Shown: positions 8,726-18,224, numbered from the stretch's first letter. The stretch: DNA of 64,000 nucleotides from Actinomadura terrae (GCF_022751215.1 NZ_JAICDG010000008.1:62001-126000), one strand, 5' to 3'. Numbers and translations are program-made. The notes: generated by a model not told the origin, from the sequence alone.

Positions 8726-9565
8726 TTACAGGGCGCAGAGGAGGCGGAGGGCCGACTCGGACGCGGAGTCGGGCTCGGCGGCGAAGACGGCCAGGCGCTG
8801 GTCGGGCTGCTCCTGCAAGCGGAACACCTCTTCGGCGAGTTTCATCTCTCCCACCAGCGGATGCCAGAACGTCACCTTCACCGAATGGCAGTCCCGGACC
8901 AGGTGGCGCGCCCACAGCGCCGCGAATTCCGTGTTCTTCATGGCCAGTTCGCCGACCAGTTCCGTGAGCGCCGGGTCGTCCGGCCATTGTCCGGCGGCCT
9001 TGCGCAGGTAGGCCACGGTGTCGCGGGCCTTGGCGGGCCAGTCGGCGTACAGGTCCCGGGTGTGCGGCTCCAGGAACACCAGGCGGGCCATGTTGGGACG
9101 GTCGGCGGGGCGGTCCGGAGCGTCCAGGGCGAGGTGGGGGGCCAGCAGCGCGTGGGCGGGACGGTTCCAGGCCAGAATGTCGGCGGCCCTGCCTAGGATG
9201 AGCGCGGGGTTGACGTCCATCGACCGCAGGACGGCGAGCGTGGCGGGGCGCACGCGCTCGGGGCGGTAGCGGCGCACGCCCTTGCGCGGCGGCCTGGCCA
9301 GGCCGCGCAGGTGGGCCTGCTCTTCGTCGTCCAGGCGCAGGGCCCGCCCGATCGCGTCGAGGACGGTGTCCGAGGCGTTGACGCTCTGCCCCTGCTCCAA
9401 CCGGGTGTAGTACGCGACGCTCACCCCGGCGAGCTGGGCGAGCTCCTCCCGCCGCAGCCCCGGGACGCGGCGCCGCGTCCCGTGCGGGGCCAGGCCGGCG
9501 TCCTCGGGGGTGAGCCGGTCGCGGCGCACGCGGAGGAACCGGCCCAATTCCGTACTCGCACCCAT
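8726..9565 (-). CDS. XRE-family regulator with MmyB-type ligand-binding domain
   Basis: 279 residues. The N-terminal helix-turn-helix covers about 10-80 (RVPGLRREELAQLAGVSVAYYTRLEQG). The C-terminal MmyB-like domain (about 105-275) carries the usual NPALILGRAADILAWN start and PDDPALTELVGELAMKNTEF. Family members bind fatty-acid-like or other hydrophobic ligands and regulate divergent oxidoreductases or pumps. The divergent gene is a DHA2 MFS exporter across a 100-bp spacer with two small palindromes, so repression of that pump is the best guess. Confidence 0.93.
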   Translation of the reverse strand: MGASTELGRFLRVRRDRLTPEDAGLAPHGTRRRVPGLRREELAQLAGVSVAYYTRLEQGQSVNASDTVLDAIGRALRLDDEEQAHLRGLARPPRKGVRRYRPERVRPATLAVLRSMDVNPALILGRAADILAWNRPAHALLAPHLALDAPDRPADRPNMARLVFLEPHTRDLYADWPAKARDTVAYLRKAAGQWPDDPALTELVGELAMKNTEFAALWARHLVRDCHSVKVTFWHPLVGEMKLAEEVFRLQEQPDQRLAVFAAEPDSASESALRLLCAL

Positions 9566-9567
9566 AG

Positions 9568-9612
9568 AGGCATCATGCCTGCTGGACGCGGCGCCAGCCT
9601 GACCCTGTCAGG
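9568..9612. promoter_or_regulatory. Twin palindromes between XRE regulator and MFS pump
   Basis: AGGCAT-C-ATGCCT at 9568-9580 and CCTGAC-CCT-GTCAGG at 9598-9612, centres about 31 bp apart (three helical turns). They occupy the divergent promoter region. They differ in sequence, so they may be sites for two proteins or one protein and a promoter dyad. Confidence 0.45.
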
Positions 9613-9668
9613 CGTAGGAAAAAGGGGTGGCTGGGTAAGCGCGGGCGCCGTCGGCACGCTCGGGTGGC

Positions 9669-11024
9669 ATGACCACGCGCATCGACGCCCCGCCCGTCCG
9701 CATGGGCGCGCGCCACAGGGTGGTGCTGACGCTCCTGCTCGGCACCCAGTTCATGCTGGCCGCCGACTTCTCGATCTTCAACGTCGCGCTGCCCGCCGTG
9801 GGCCGGGGCGTCGGCCTCGGCCTCGGCACGTTGCAGTGGGTCGCCACCGCCTACGCCCTGCCCGCCGCGGGGTTCACGCTGCTGTTCGGACGGGTCGCCG
9901 ACCTCGCGGGCCGCCGCAGGATGCTGCTGATCGGCCTCGGCCTGCTGACGCTCGCCTCCGTCTTCGGCGGGACGGCCCACACGCCCGCCGCGCTGCTGTC
10001 GGCCCGCGCCGTCCAGGGGCTGTCCACCGCGATCGCCGCCCCCGCCGCGCTGTCGCTGATCACCACGACGTTCCCCGAGGGGCCGCTGCGCGCGCGGGCG
10101 CTCGGGCTCAACGGTGCGATCACGGCGGCCGGGTTCACCTGCGGCGCGCTGCTCGGCGGGCTGCTGACCGGGTTCTGGAGCTGGCGCTGGGCGTTCCTGA
10201 TCAACGTGCCGGTCGCGCTGGTCATCCTCGTCGCGGTGCTCCGCCTGGTCCCTGAGGGGCGCGGGCGCACGTCCCGGCTCGACCTGCCCGGCGCGATCAC
10301 CGTCACGCTCGGCCTGCTGGCCCTGGTGTGGGGCGCCACGACCGGCGGCGTCGCGCGCTGGGCACTGGTGCCCGCCGCCGTCCTGCTGGCCGCGTTCTGG
10401 TTCGTCGAACTGCGCAGCCCCGATCCGCTGGCGCCCGTGCACATCCTGCGGCGGCGGACGGTCGGCCTCGGCGTCCTCGGCGGGCTGACCACGGTCAGCA
10501 TGGCCACCGGCGCGACGTTCCTGATGACGATCCATTTGCAGGACACGCTCGGCCTTTCCGCCGCGCCGACCGGGCTCGCGTTCGGCGCCGCCGGGCTCCT
10601 CGCGCTGGCCGGAGGCGCGGTCGCGCCCCGCCTCATCGGCCCGATGGACGCGTCCGGCGTCCTGGCCCTGGGACTGGCCGTCCAGGGGCTGTCCGCCGCC
10701 GGACTGCTCGTCGCCGGGAACGCCTGGTGGGTGGTGGCGGCCCTGGCGGCCTGCTACTTCGGGAACATGGTGGCGGTCGTTGCGTATATCGTCACCGTCA
10801 CATCCGGCCTACCCGACCATGAGCAGGGTCTGGCCACCGGGTTGAGCGCGATGGCCCAGCAGGTCGGCATGACCATCGGAATCCCGCTGCTCAGCAGCAT
10901 CGCCACCACGCCGTCGGGCGTCCACCCGGCCGTGGCCGTGAACGCCGTAGTGACGGTGACCGCGGCCATCCTGATCTGGCTGCTGAGCCGTACGCGGCGT
11001 CAGTCGTCGACGTCGACGCCGTAG
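9669..11024 (+). CDS. MFS drug efflux transporter, DHA2 type
   Basis: 451 residues, 13-14 predicted helices. Motif A GRVADLAGRRRML follows helix 2, and the helix-5 region has GFTCGALLGGLL (motif C-like), so it is a drug:proton antiporter. It is shorter than most DHA2 members but complete, beginning at the ATG at 9669 and ending in a basic tail. It is divergent from the XRE-MmyB regulator, the likely controller. The last 25 bases overlap, tail to tail, the end of the exonuclease-TerD gene on the other strand, leaving no space for a terminator. Confidence 0.92.
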   Translation: MTTRIDAPPVRMGARHRVVLTLLLGTQFMLAADFSIFNVALPAVGRGVGLGLGTLQWVATAYALPAAGFTLLFGRVADLAGRRRMLLIGLGLLTLASVFGGTAHTPAALLSARAVQGLSTAIAAPAALSLITTTFPEGPLRARALGLNGAITAAGFTCGALLGGLLTGFWSWRWAFLINVPVALVILVAVLRLVPEGRGRTSRLDLPGAITVTLGLLALVWGATTGGVARWALVPAAVLLAAFWFVELRSPDPLAPVHILRRRTVGLGVLGGLTTVSMATGATFLMTIHLQDTLGLSAAPTGLAFGAAGLLALAGGAVAPRLIGPMDASGVLALGLAVQGLSAAGLLVAGNAWWVVAALAACYFGNMVAVVAYIVTVTSGLPDHEQGLATGLSAMAQQVGMTIGIPLLSSIATTPSGVHPAVAVNAVVTVTAAILIWLLSRTRRQSSTSTP

Positions 11025-12736
11025 CCGCGGGCCAGTTCGTCCAGGCCGTGGTCGTAGCCCTGGCCCAGCGCGCGCAGCCGCCAGAACGGGCCGCGCCGGT
11101 AGACCTCGGCCAGCAGCATCGTGCGCTCGGTGGTTCCGGCGTCGAGGGTGGCACGTGCCAGCGGGGCCTCGCTGCTGCCGGGCGCGACGCCGATCTCCAC
11201 CGCGCCGACCGTGCCGAACGTCGCGGTGCCGTCGATGGCGGCCGCGATGACGACCCGGTGGACGGCCGGGGGGAGGTGCGCGGTGTCGATGGTGATCGAC
11301 TGTTCGGCGGGGCCGTCCGCGGAGAGCGTGATGGTCCCGCCGGGCGCCTCGGTGGCGCCGTAGAAGACGAAGTCCTCGTCGCGGGAGACCTGCTCGTCGC
11401 CGTCCAGCGCGAAGGCGACGAGGTCGATGTCGCAGGTCACGCGGTGTTCCCATGTCGCGGTGACGGCCCATGTCCGGGAGGTGGGCGGCAGGTCGGCGGC
11501 GCCGCCTCGCGGCAGGACGAGGATCGCGGCCTCCTCCGGTGCCACCGTGCGCGGCTTCGGGGCCCGCAGCCAGCCTTCGTCATGGACGGGCAGGTCGAGC
11601 GAGCGGACCCGGGGCATGCGCCGGTCGCGTTCTCCGCCGGGGAGCATGACGATATCGGTGACGCTGCTGGAAAGGTTGACGGCGGCCGAGCCTCCGAGTT
11701 CGGTGACCCGGTTCCGTATCGACGCGGCCTGCGGATGCGTTCCGCCCAGAACGAGGACGCGCCGTCCGGTCAAAGCTTTCGCGGGACGCGCAGAAGGCTC
11801 GGGCTGTTTCGGAGCGGCGGCGGGCGGCGGCCTTTCGAGTTCGTGCGGGACGCCGGAGCGAACGTCCTGCAACAGGCGCATGAATGTCGGCTCGTCAATG
11901 ACCGGAACGCCTTCGGCGGCGGCACGCTGCCCTTTCGCACTCGACGTCTTCGGGTCATTGGTGACCAGCGCGCTCGTGTAGCGGCTGACCGTCGACATCA
12001 TGTTCAGCCCGGCCGCCGAGGCCTTGGCGGCCAACTCGGTTCGAGGCGTTCGGGTGTCGCCGGTGATCGCCACCTTCATTCCCTGGACGAGTGGCCCGCC
12101 GGGCGCGAGGCGTCCCGGATTGCGATAGGCGCAGGGAACCTTGGGCATACGAGCCGGATACCGATTGCGGGTGGTGGTGTGTCGGGGCGGGCAGGCCACC
12201 AGCGGAAGGCTGAGGCCAAGGCGGGCCGCGGCGGTCAGCGAGCCCCGCAGTACCCCGGCGAGGACGCGGGTGTCGTCCTCCGCGTCGTGCGCCTTGCGCT
12301 GGACGATACCGTAATGAGCAGCCAATGTCCCCAGCCGCATGTTCGGTGTGGGAGGGGACAGCCGGCGGTTCAGGGCCAGCGTGCACAGCCGTTTCTCGAC
12401 CGGCAGGGGCAGCCCGGCGCGGACGAACTCGTGCGCCAGGAAGTCGTAGTCGAAGCGCGCGTTGTGGGCGACCATCACGCGGCCCTGGAGAAGGGCGGCG
12501 ATCCGGGCCGCGATCTGCTCGAAGCGGGGGGAGCCCGCGAGCCGTTCCGCCGTGAGCCCGTGGACGTGGACCGGCCCGGGATCGCAGCCGGGATTCAGCA
12601 GGGACGAGAACTCCCCGGTCACCTCACCCTCGGAATTGATCGTCAGCAGGGCGACGGCCAGTACCCGGTCCTCGGCGGGCCGGAACCCGGAGGTCTCCAC
12701 ATCTACCAAGGCCCAGTCGGAGGGATAACCCAGCAT
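11000..12736 (-). CDS. DEDDh exonuclease - BRCT - BRCT - TerD fusion protein
   Basis: 578 residues from the ATG at 12736 (an earlier in-frame start adds 16 unconserved residues). Domain order: a DnaQ/epsilon-like 3'-5' exonuclease, about 8-170, with DVETSG, HNARFDYDF and HDAEDD supplying the DEDDh metal ligands; a BRCT domain about 218-290 (MKVAITGDT, VSRYTSALVTND); a Pro-rich linker; a second, more diverged BRCT about 325-400; and a C-terminal TerD domain about 420-578 (CDIDLVAFALD, DEDFVFYGA). TerD folds bind calcium and occur in tellurite/phage-stress (Ter) systems. BRCT with a proofreading-type nuclease points to DNA damage processing, so the protein likely links Ter-type stress signalling to DNA repair. 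No other ter gene is near. Confidence 0.9.
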   Translation of the reverse strand: MLGYPSDWALVDVETSGFRPAEDRVLAVALLTINSEGEVTGEFSSLLNPGCDPGPVHVHGLTAERLAGSPRFEQIAARIAALLQGRVMVAHNARFDYDFLAHEFVRAGLPLPVEKRLCTLALNRRLSPPTPNMRLGTLAAHYGIVQRKAHDAEDDTRVLAGVLRGSLTAAARLGLSLPLVACPPRHTTTRNRYPARMPKVPCAYRNPGRLAPGGPLVQGMKVAITGDTRTPRTELAAKASAAGLNMMSTVSRYTSALVTNDPKTSSAKGQRAAAEGVPVIDEPTFMRLLQDVRSGVPHELERPPPAAAPKQPEPSARPAKALTGRRVLVLGGTHPQAASIRNRVTELGGSAAVNLSSSVTDIVMLPGGERDRRMPRVRSLDLPVHDEGWLRAPKPRTVAPEEAAILVLPRGGAADLPPTSRTWAVTATWEHRVTCDIDLVAFALDGDEQVSRDEDFVFYGATEAPGGTITLSADGPAEQSITIDTAHLPPAVHRVVIAAAIDGTATFGTVGAVEIGVAPGSSEAPLARATLDAGTTERTMLLAEVYRRGPFWRLRALGQGYDHGLDELARGYGVDVDD

Positions 12737-12881
12737 GGCGGTGCGCGTTCCACCCGTCGTATTCGGCGTACGAGAGCACCACATCCTAATTGCGTGGTCG
12801 GCGACGCGCCCAGCCCATTGAGTTGCCTCATCCGGCCATGACGACCCCCCGGGGCCGCGGCGGGCTCGATATGCCCTTCTT

Positions 12882-13640
12882 CTAGTGTTTTGTACGGGCG
12901 TGACCGAGATAGGTGACCAGCGGCTTGCCCTTTGGTTCGAGGACGAAGTCCGTCATTTCCTTGACGGCCCGATCGTCGACCTTTCCGCGCCGCCGCGCGA
13001 TGGTGGCCTTGACCAGGTCGAGGACGTTCTTCGGCTTGAAGGGGCAGATGTCCTCGTTCGCCAGCCCGTGGGCGGCCAGGGCGGACGCGACCTCGGCGGG
13101 GGTGCGCAGGCGGGCGGCGGTGTAGCGGCCGCGCGGCATGATCCGGGTCTGCGGCAGCGCCTGGAAGGCGCCCAGATAGATCAGCCGGGAGACCGGCGTC
13201 CGGTTGACCGTGTCGTAGAACAGGACTCCGTCCGGGCTCAGCAGCCTCGCCGCGTGCGCGACGACCCGGTCGAAATCGTCGGTGATCTCGAAGGTGTCGG
13301 CGTAGAACAGGACGTCGAAGGACGCGCCGTCCAGCCCGGGGTTCTCGGCGCGGGCGGTCATGTACTGGACGGCCCCGGTGCCCGACTCCTCCGCCATCGC
13401 GGTCGCCTCCGGGGACGGGTCCAGCGCGACGACGTTCAGGCCGAGCCGGGCCAGCCCCTCGGCGAGGAGGCCGCGTCCGCTGCCGATGACCAGGGCCGTC
13501 CGTCCGGAAGGGGCGATCTTGTGGCGGTTCAGGACGGAGGTCACGTACTCCAGCCGGACGTCCTGGAAGGTGAGGGCCCGGATGTGGCGGCCGTCGATGG
13601 CACCGGCCGCGCGCGAGTCGAGTTCGATGGTCGGTCCCAT
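12882..13640 (-). CDS. Class I SAM-dependent methyltransferase (UbiG/Coq3-like)
   Basis: 252 residues from the ATG at 13640, which has GGAGGAG just upstream; a farther in-frame start lies inside the operator region. The Rossmann motif I reads ALVIGSGRGLLAEGLARLG with the acidic ribose-binding loop VVALDPSPEA, and the post-motif part is ASFDVLFYADTFEIT. It resembles UbiG-type O-methyltransferases. The substrate is unknown. The regulator gene is divergent, and a perfect 7-bp dyad lies between them, suggesting the methyltransferase is that regulator's target. Confidence 0.88.
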   Translation of the reverse strand: MGPTIELDSRAAGAIDGRHIRALTFQDVRLEYVTSVLNRHKIAPSGRTALVIGSGRGLLAEGLARLGLNVVALDPSPEATAMAEESGTGAVQYMTARAENPGLDGASFDVLFYADTFEITDDFDRVVAHAARLLSPDGVLFYDTVNRTPVSRLIYLGAFQALPQTRIMPRGRYTAARLRTPAEVASALAAHGLANEDICPFKPKNVLDLVKATIARRRGKVDDRAVKEMTDFVLEPKGKPLVTYLGHARTKH

Positions 13641-13666
13641 GACACTCCTCCGAGTCAGTTTCTTTA

Positions 13667-13686
13667 GGAGACTCATCATAGTCTCC
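13667..13686. promoter_or_regulatory. Operator dyad between methyltransferase and winged-helix regulator
   Basis: GGAGACT-CATCAT-AGTCTCC is a perfect 7-bp inverted repeat (13667-13673 and 13680-13686). A partial copy of the right part (ACTCGTAGTCT) follows at about 13694-13704, giving tandem half-sites before the GTG start of the regulator. Confidence 0.6.
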
Positions 13687-13711
13687 CTAGGGAACTCGTA
13701 GTCTTGGGGGT

Positions 13712-14218
13712 GTGACCAGGACCCCGCTCTCCGACGTCGCCTGCTCGATCGCGCGCGCCACCGACCTGTTCGCGGACGCGTGGACGGCGCTCATCATGCG
13801 AGACGTCGTGCTCGGCGTGACCCGCTTCGACGACCTCGCCCGCGACCTCGGCATCTCGCGCAAGATCCTGACCGCCCGGCTGTCCCGCCTGGTCGAGGAG
13901 GGTGTGCTGATCCGCGAGCGCTACCAGGACCATCCGCCGCGCGAGCACTATCTGGCGACCGAGAAGGGCAAGGAGCTGTATCCCGTCCTGCTCGCGCTGA
14001 TGCGCTGGGGCGACCGTTGGTACGGAGAGTCCGGGCCACCGGTGCGCGTCCACCACCTGGAATGCGGACACGACACTCAAGCCATTACCGCGTGCGCCTA
14101 TTGCGGCAACGAACTCACCGTCGACAACACGACCCAGCTGCCGGGCCCCGGCGGGCGCATCGGCCCGGGGACCCAGGTGATCGGCCCGCTGATCGCCGCT
14201 CGCCGCGCCGCGCCCTGA
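13712..14218 (+). CDS. HxlR-family winged-helix regulator with C-terminal Cys pair
   Basis: 168 residues from a GTG. The HxlR core is at about 5-105: a conserved Cys (DVACSIARATDLFADAWTALIMRD), FDDLARDLGISRKILTARLSRLVEEGVL, and the wing REHYLATEKGKEL. An extension adds HHLECGHDTQAITACAYCGNEL (about 112-135), where CxH and CxxC pairs look like a small metal-binding knuckle. HxlR proteins repress by dimer binding to inverted repeats, and such a repeat lies directly upstream. The regulator may respond to thiol oxidation or electrophiles through its Cys residues; this is inference from other HxlR proteins. Confidence 0.9.
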   Translation: MTRTPLSDVACSIARATDLFADAWTALIMRDVVLGVTRFDDLARDLGISRKILTARLSRLVEEGVLIRERYQDHPPREHYLATEKGKELYPVLLALMRWGDRWYGESGPPVRVHHLECGHDTQAITACAYCGNELTVDNTTQLPGPGGRIGPGTQVIGPLIAARRAAP

Positions 14219-14221
14219 CGA

Positions 14222-15061
14222 TCACCTGCGCCGGTTGAGGGCGGCGGACACGAACGACGCGATGAGCGGACGGCGGTCGTGCTCGTTCCACGCGAGGACG
14301 AGCCGGCTCGGCGGCGCGTCGGTCACCGGGACGCAGACGACCCCGGCCGGGGCCGGATCGACCAGCGAGCGGGGCAGCACCCCGATCGTCCGGCCCACGC
14401 TGATCATGTGGAGCAGCTGGATCACGTCGGCGACCTCGGGACCGGTGCCGTCGCCTGCGGAAACGCCCTTCCAGCGCGGAAGCGTCTCGCCGTCCAGGTC
14501 GGCGGTGCGCACCGAGGCGCGCCCGGCCAGCCGGTGCCCGGCCGGGACGATGACCACCCGGTCCTCGGCGTGCAGCGTCTCGTGGGCCAGGCCGCCCAGA
14601 TCATCGAACGGCGCGTAGAGCAGGCCGACGTCCGCGCGGCCGTCGCGGAGGAAGTCGGTGCGGTCGGCGGGCCCGCTGAACAGGATGTCCACCCGGCGGG
14701 CGTCGGGCTGGTGGGCGTACTCGGCCAGGATTCCCGACAGCAGCCCGGCGTCGCCGCCGGGCTTGATCACGAGCCGCAGATGGGCCTGCGGATCGGCGGC
14801 GCGACGCGCGCTGCGGACGGCCGCGGCGACGGCGTTGAGCGCGTGACGTCCGTGTTCTTGCAGCGCGGCCCCGGCGGGCGTCAGTTCGACGCGGCGGCTG
14901 GAGCGGACGAAAAGGGCCACGCCGAGCCGGTGCTCGATCCGCCGGATCGCCTTCGACAGCGCCGGCTGGGCGATGGAGAGCCGGACGGCGGCCCGCCCGA
15001 AATGCAGCTCGTCGGCGACCGCCATGAAGTACTCGATCTCGCGGGTCTCCAGCTCGGCCAT
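14222..15061 (-). CDS. LysR-family transcriptional regulator
   Basis: 279 residues. The N-terminal winged helix (about 3-62) has the classical ELHFGRAAVRLSIAQPALSKAIRRIEHRLGVALF pattern, and residues 90-275 form the type-2 periplasmic-binding-like effector domain. Divergent, about 70 bp away, is a small ferredoxin-fold protein gene, its likely target. It ends four bases from the convergent HxlR gene. The effector is unknown. Confidence 0.94.
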   Translation of the reverse strand: MAELETREIEYFMAVADELHFGRAAVRLSIAQPALSKAIRRIEHRLGVALFVRSSRRVELTPAGAALQEHGRHALNAVAAAVRSARRAADPQAHLRLVIKPGGDAGLLSGILAEYAHQPDARRVDILFSGPADRTDFLRDGRADVGLLYAPFDDLGGLAHETLHAEDRVVIVPAGHRLAGRASVRTADLDGETLPRWKGVSAGDGTGPEVADVIQLLHMISVGRTIGVLPRSLVDPAPAGVVCVPVTDAPPSRLVLAWNEHDRRPLIASFVSAALNRRR

Positions 15062-15130
15062 GCCTCCAGGTTATCGCCGGAGATCGAACCGATCTTGGAC
15101 AGACCGGCGCCCGCCGCCAAGAATCGTCAC

Positions 15131-15448
15131 ATGATCCAGCACACAATGATCGTCTCCTTCGACCAGGCGCCCCCGGAGGCCGAGCTCGACCAATACCTCG
15201 CGGACATCGAAAGGGTCATGCTCGACAGCGGCCTCGTCCGCGCCTTCGCGGCCCGGCGCCACCTGCCCGTCCCCGGCGAGGACGCCGTTCCCGCACTGAT
15301 CGCGACCGCGATCGTGCAGGTCACCGTGGCCGACATGGACGCTCTGGCGGCGGCGTTCAGCGCGCCCGGCCTGCACGAGGTCATCGCCAAATGGCAGTCG
15401 CGGTACCCCTACAAGGTCGCCTGGGCGAACCACGAGCCGCTGCGATGA
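15131..15448 (+). CDS. Small dimeric alpha/beta-barrel-like protein
   Basis: 105 residues. The layout is beta (MIQHTMIVSFD), helix (AELDQYLADIERVMLDSG), beta (VRAFAARRHLP), beta (LIATAIVQVTVADMDALAAAF), helix, then KVAWANHEPL. This is the ferredoxin-like pattern of Dabb/EthD/antibiotic-monooxygenase folds, although no family-specific motif is clear. It is transcribed divergently from the LysR gene, whose regulon it presumably belongs to. Comparable LysR-partner proteins are small oxygenases or isomerases; no function can be assigned here. Confidence 0.75.
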   Translation: MIQHTMIVSFDQAPPEAELDQYLADIERVMLDSGLVRAFAARRHLPVPGEDAVPALIATAIVQVTVADMDALAAAFSAPGLHEVIAKWQSRYPYKVAWANHEPLR

Positions 15449-15507
15449 GCGGCGGTTCCCGAAAGGCGGCGCTGTCGGTCGACGGCGGCCGCCGCGCGTA
15501 AGGCCCT

Positions 15508-16512
15508 TTAGCCGAGCGCGGCGAACCGGGCCTCCACCTCCGACGGCGACAGTTCTCGCAGGGTGACCTGTGCTTTCAACGCCTCGTGCAACACCGGATA
15601 CATATTGGTGGGCGACCATTGGGCGTTGACGGAACGTTCGTCCAGGAAAAGGGTCGGGACGCCGCCGATGACCGGGACCTCGGAGAACGCGGCCGAACCT
15701 GGAAAGAACAGCGCCGGAGCCGGGGCGCCGTCCTTGACGCCCGGATAGTGAAACCCGAAGCGCTGGTGGTCGATCAGGTTCCGGGCGGCCTGGCGCTCCT
15801 CTTCGGTCAGGCCGTCGTTCGTGGCGTACCGCACGGCGGCGGGATCGGTGGGTTCGGCCGCCAGATAGCCGGGACCGGCGTGCTGGAGCAGGGCGTCCTG
15901 CGCGAGCGCGAAGAAGTGGTACATGACGTTCCGCACGCCGGTCAGGCCGAGGAGGAAAGCGCGGCGGTTGCGCGGGTCGGCGAGGAGGATTTCCCGACCG
16001 TCCAGAAGCGAAAGCACCTCGCGGACGTAGTAGAGCGTTTCGTAGCGCCCCTCCAACTCGGCCACCAGTTCGACGACCTCGGAGTCGGCGCGCACGCGCT
16101 TTCTGGCCTGCTCGTCGCGGCTGAGCGTGGTCATCGCCGCGAGCAGGACGAACGGCAGCGTGTGGTGGGCCCGGACGAGGTCGGGTGCCCGCTCGAAGAC
16201 CTCGTCCTCGGCCGCCGTTTCCGCCATGAGTTCGCGAGCCCGTAGCAGTTCGCTTTTCATGACGGGCAGGACGACCTCGGCCGCCCCGGCCGCCGAGCCG
16301 CCGCGCTCGACCATCGCCCCGCACAGGAAGGCGGCCATCCCGGCGCGGAACACGTCCCCGCTCTCCACCGGCGCGGCGAGTTCCGCGATGGCCGCGTCGG
16401 GACCGGTGACCCGCTGGAAGAACTCCTGGATCTCCGGCCGCGCGAACAGCTCCGTCCCGGCACGGCACTCGTGCAGATCGCTGGCCTGGGAGACGAATTC
16501 CGCAACAGACAT
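15508..16512 (-). CDS. Protein of unknown function, 334 residues
   Basis: Starts at the ATG at 16512, because a further upstream start gives a Cys/Pro-rich leader of no character. I do not recognise the family. The sequence is mostly helical and acidic with no membrane segment or signal peptide. Its C-terminal third contains an aromatic, Pro/Gly-rich part (FGFHYPGVKDGAPAPALFFPG, GGVPTLFLDERSVNAQWSPTNMYPVL) suggesting a compact folded domain. Coding statistics look native (GC-rich third positions, no frame breaks). It may be co-transcribed with nothing: the next minus-strand item upstream is the broken glycosyltransferase. Confidence 0.75.
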   Translation of the reverse strand: MSVAEFVSQASDLHECRAGTELFARPEIQEFFQRVTGPDAAIAELAAPVESGDVFRAGMAAFLCGAMVERGGSAAGAAEVVLPVMKSELLRARELMAETAAEDEVFERAPDLVRAHHTLPFVLLAAMTTLSRDEQARKRVRADSEVVELVAELEGRYETLYYVREVLSLLDGREILLADPRNRRAFLLGLTGVRNVMYHFFALAQDALLQHAGPGYLAAEPTDPAAVRYATNDGLTEEERQAARNLIDHQRFGFHYPGVKDGAPAPALFFPGSAAFSEVPVIGGVPTLFLDERSVNAQWSPTNMYPVLHEALKAQVTLRELSPSEVEARFAALG

Positions 16513-16595
16513 CCGATCATGATAGGGCGGGCGGCACGAGCACAATTCATTCGGCCAGAGACGCATTCGCGCGCCCACGCCTCACCCTCTGATAA

Positions 16596-18224
16596 TCAGC
16601 GGGCCCAGGCGACCCAGCCTTGAGCGACCCCGTCAGCGTAGGACGACCAGGTGTCCACAATCCGGAAGCCCGGCGGAACGTCAGGCCAGGTGGCAGCGGG
16701 GGCGGTCGACGCGCGCCAGCGAAGGATGACGAGATCGGCCTGACCGGGCGGACGGGCCGAGGCCGCGTCGAAGTCGATGACCTCGGTCCACCACACCTGG
16801 AACAGGAGCGGCACTCGCAAACCCCACGGCACGCCCTGGTCGATGGCGACGGCGCGGTACGTTCCCGCATCCCCGGCCCGTCCGATACCGGCGAAGTTCG
16901 CGGCGTCCCGGGCGGGTGGCCGGGCGATTCTGTAGCTGGACGTGGTCAGGACGGCCAGATTCAGTACCGCGAGCAACGCGACCGCCAGCGGAGCACCAGC
17001 CCGATGAATCCGGCGCGGAAACGCGTCCATTCCCCGGACGAGGAAGAGCACGGCCCCGAACAGAACAAGCGAGACCACAGTGGCGCGCCACAGATGAAAC
17101 CGTTGCCAGTCACCCGTCAGCAGGTTCATCTCCAGGAAATCGAAGGCGATGTACTTGCTGGTGTGCAGCCGGTCGTCGGCATAGTCCATGACCGCCCAGC
17201 CAAGCGCGATGGCGAGCCCGAGAGCGACGGCGGCGCCTGTGACGAGTTCCTTGCCACGCGCCCGGAGCAAGGCCGCCAGTCCCGCGAGGAAGAGAACGGG
17301 AAGCAGGCAGGCCAGGTAGCGTCCGGTGACGAAGTTGCCCACCCGTTGTTCGTCGGGAAGGGCCGCCGAGGTGGCGACGGCGACACCGGCGACCGCCGCC
17401 AGAACCGCCAATGCGGTCCACCGCATGGGGAATGGGGTACCGCGCCGCACGGCGGCCGTAATGAGCGCCGTGAGGCCAAGACCGGCGATTCCCGCCGTGG
17501 CGACGATCTGATACCAGAGCTGGCCCGCGCTGAGGGAGAGCGTCCATCCGTACCCCTCGGCGTGGGTGAGCCGCCAGACCAGATTGCCTTCGAGGTCGTT
17601 GTCCCCGAGGGGGTACATCTGCGGCGGCCGATCGCCGGCCTGCCCGTCCGCGAAACAACATGACGAGCACCGTAGATGCCTGCACCGCCAGCAGGACGGT
17701 GCCGCGCGAGTGAACCGCGTAGGCATAGGCGGCCACCAGGCTCGCCCCGGCCGCGTACACCATTTTCTCGTCCCGTAGCCAGCGGTAGAGCAGCAGGACC
17801 CACCCGAGAAAGACGACAGGTAGAACGGCGTCCGTCAGAACGTAGAAGCCATAGAAGGCGGCGGCCGGGAGCAGCGCCGTCACGTGCGCGGCGGCGTACG
17901 ACCAGCGCGCCGTGAGTCGCAGATCCAGCGCGGCGCGAAAGGCGAGCGGCAGGATGGCCGCGCTGATCAGCGCGTTGACGGCCATGCAGAGCCGATAGAC
18001 CGTCTCCGGATCGTCGCTGAGCCAGTACGCCGGAGCCAGCAACAGCGGGTATCCACCGTGATAAACGGTGCTGTACGACAGATCAGCCGCTGGCGCCCGC
18101 CCGAGAGAATGCGGGCGGCTATCAGATAGCCGGTCTCGTCGGGATTGGCGGTGGGAGACGTCTGCTCCCCGGCCAGCCAGGGCCGCAGACCGACCTGCGC
18201 CAGCCAGCCGAGAAGAAGCATCAC
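16596..18224 (-). pseudogene. Broken integral-membrane glycosyltransferase (GT-C-like)
   Basis: Three pieces of one protein lie in order on the minus strand. The N-terminal piece (from GTG 18224) has NPDETGYLIAARILSGG. The middle piece (about 18090-17655) is in another frame with TVYHGGYPLLLAPAYWLSDD and several helices. The C-terminal piece (about 17655-16596) is back in the first frame, with MYPLGDNDLEGNLVWRLT, more helices and a soluble tail ending VDTWSSYADGVAQGWVAWAR. The family is the multi-helix arabinosyl/mannosyl-transferase-like membrane protein of actinobacteria that uses a lipid-linked sugar. Two indels of opposite phase break it. At the second, residues usually found between VLVMLFRG and MYPLGDND seem to be missing, so there may also be a deletion. 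Confidence 0.85.
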
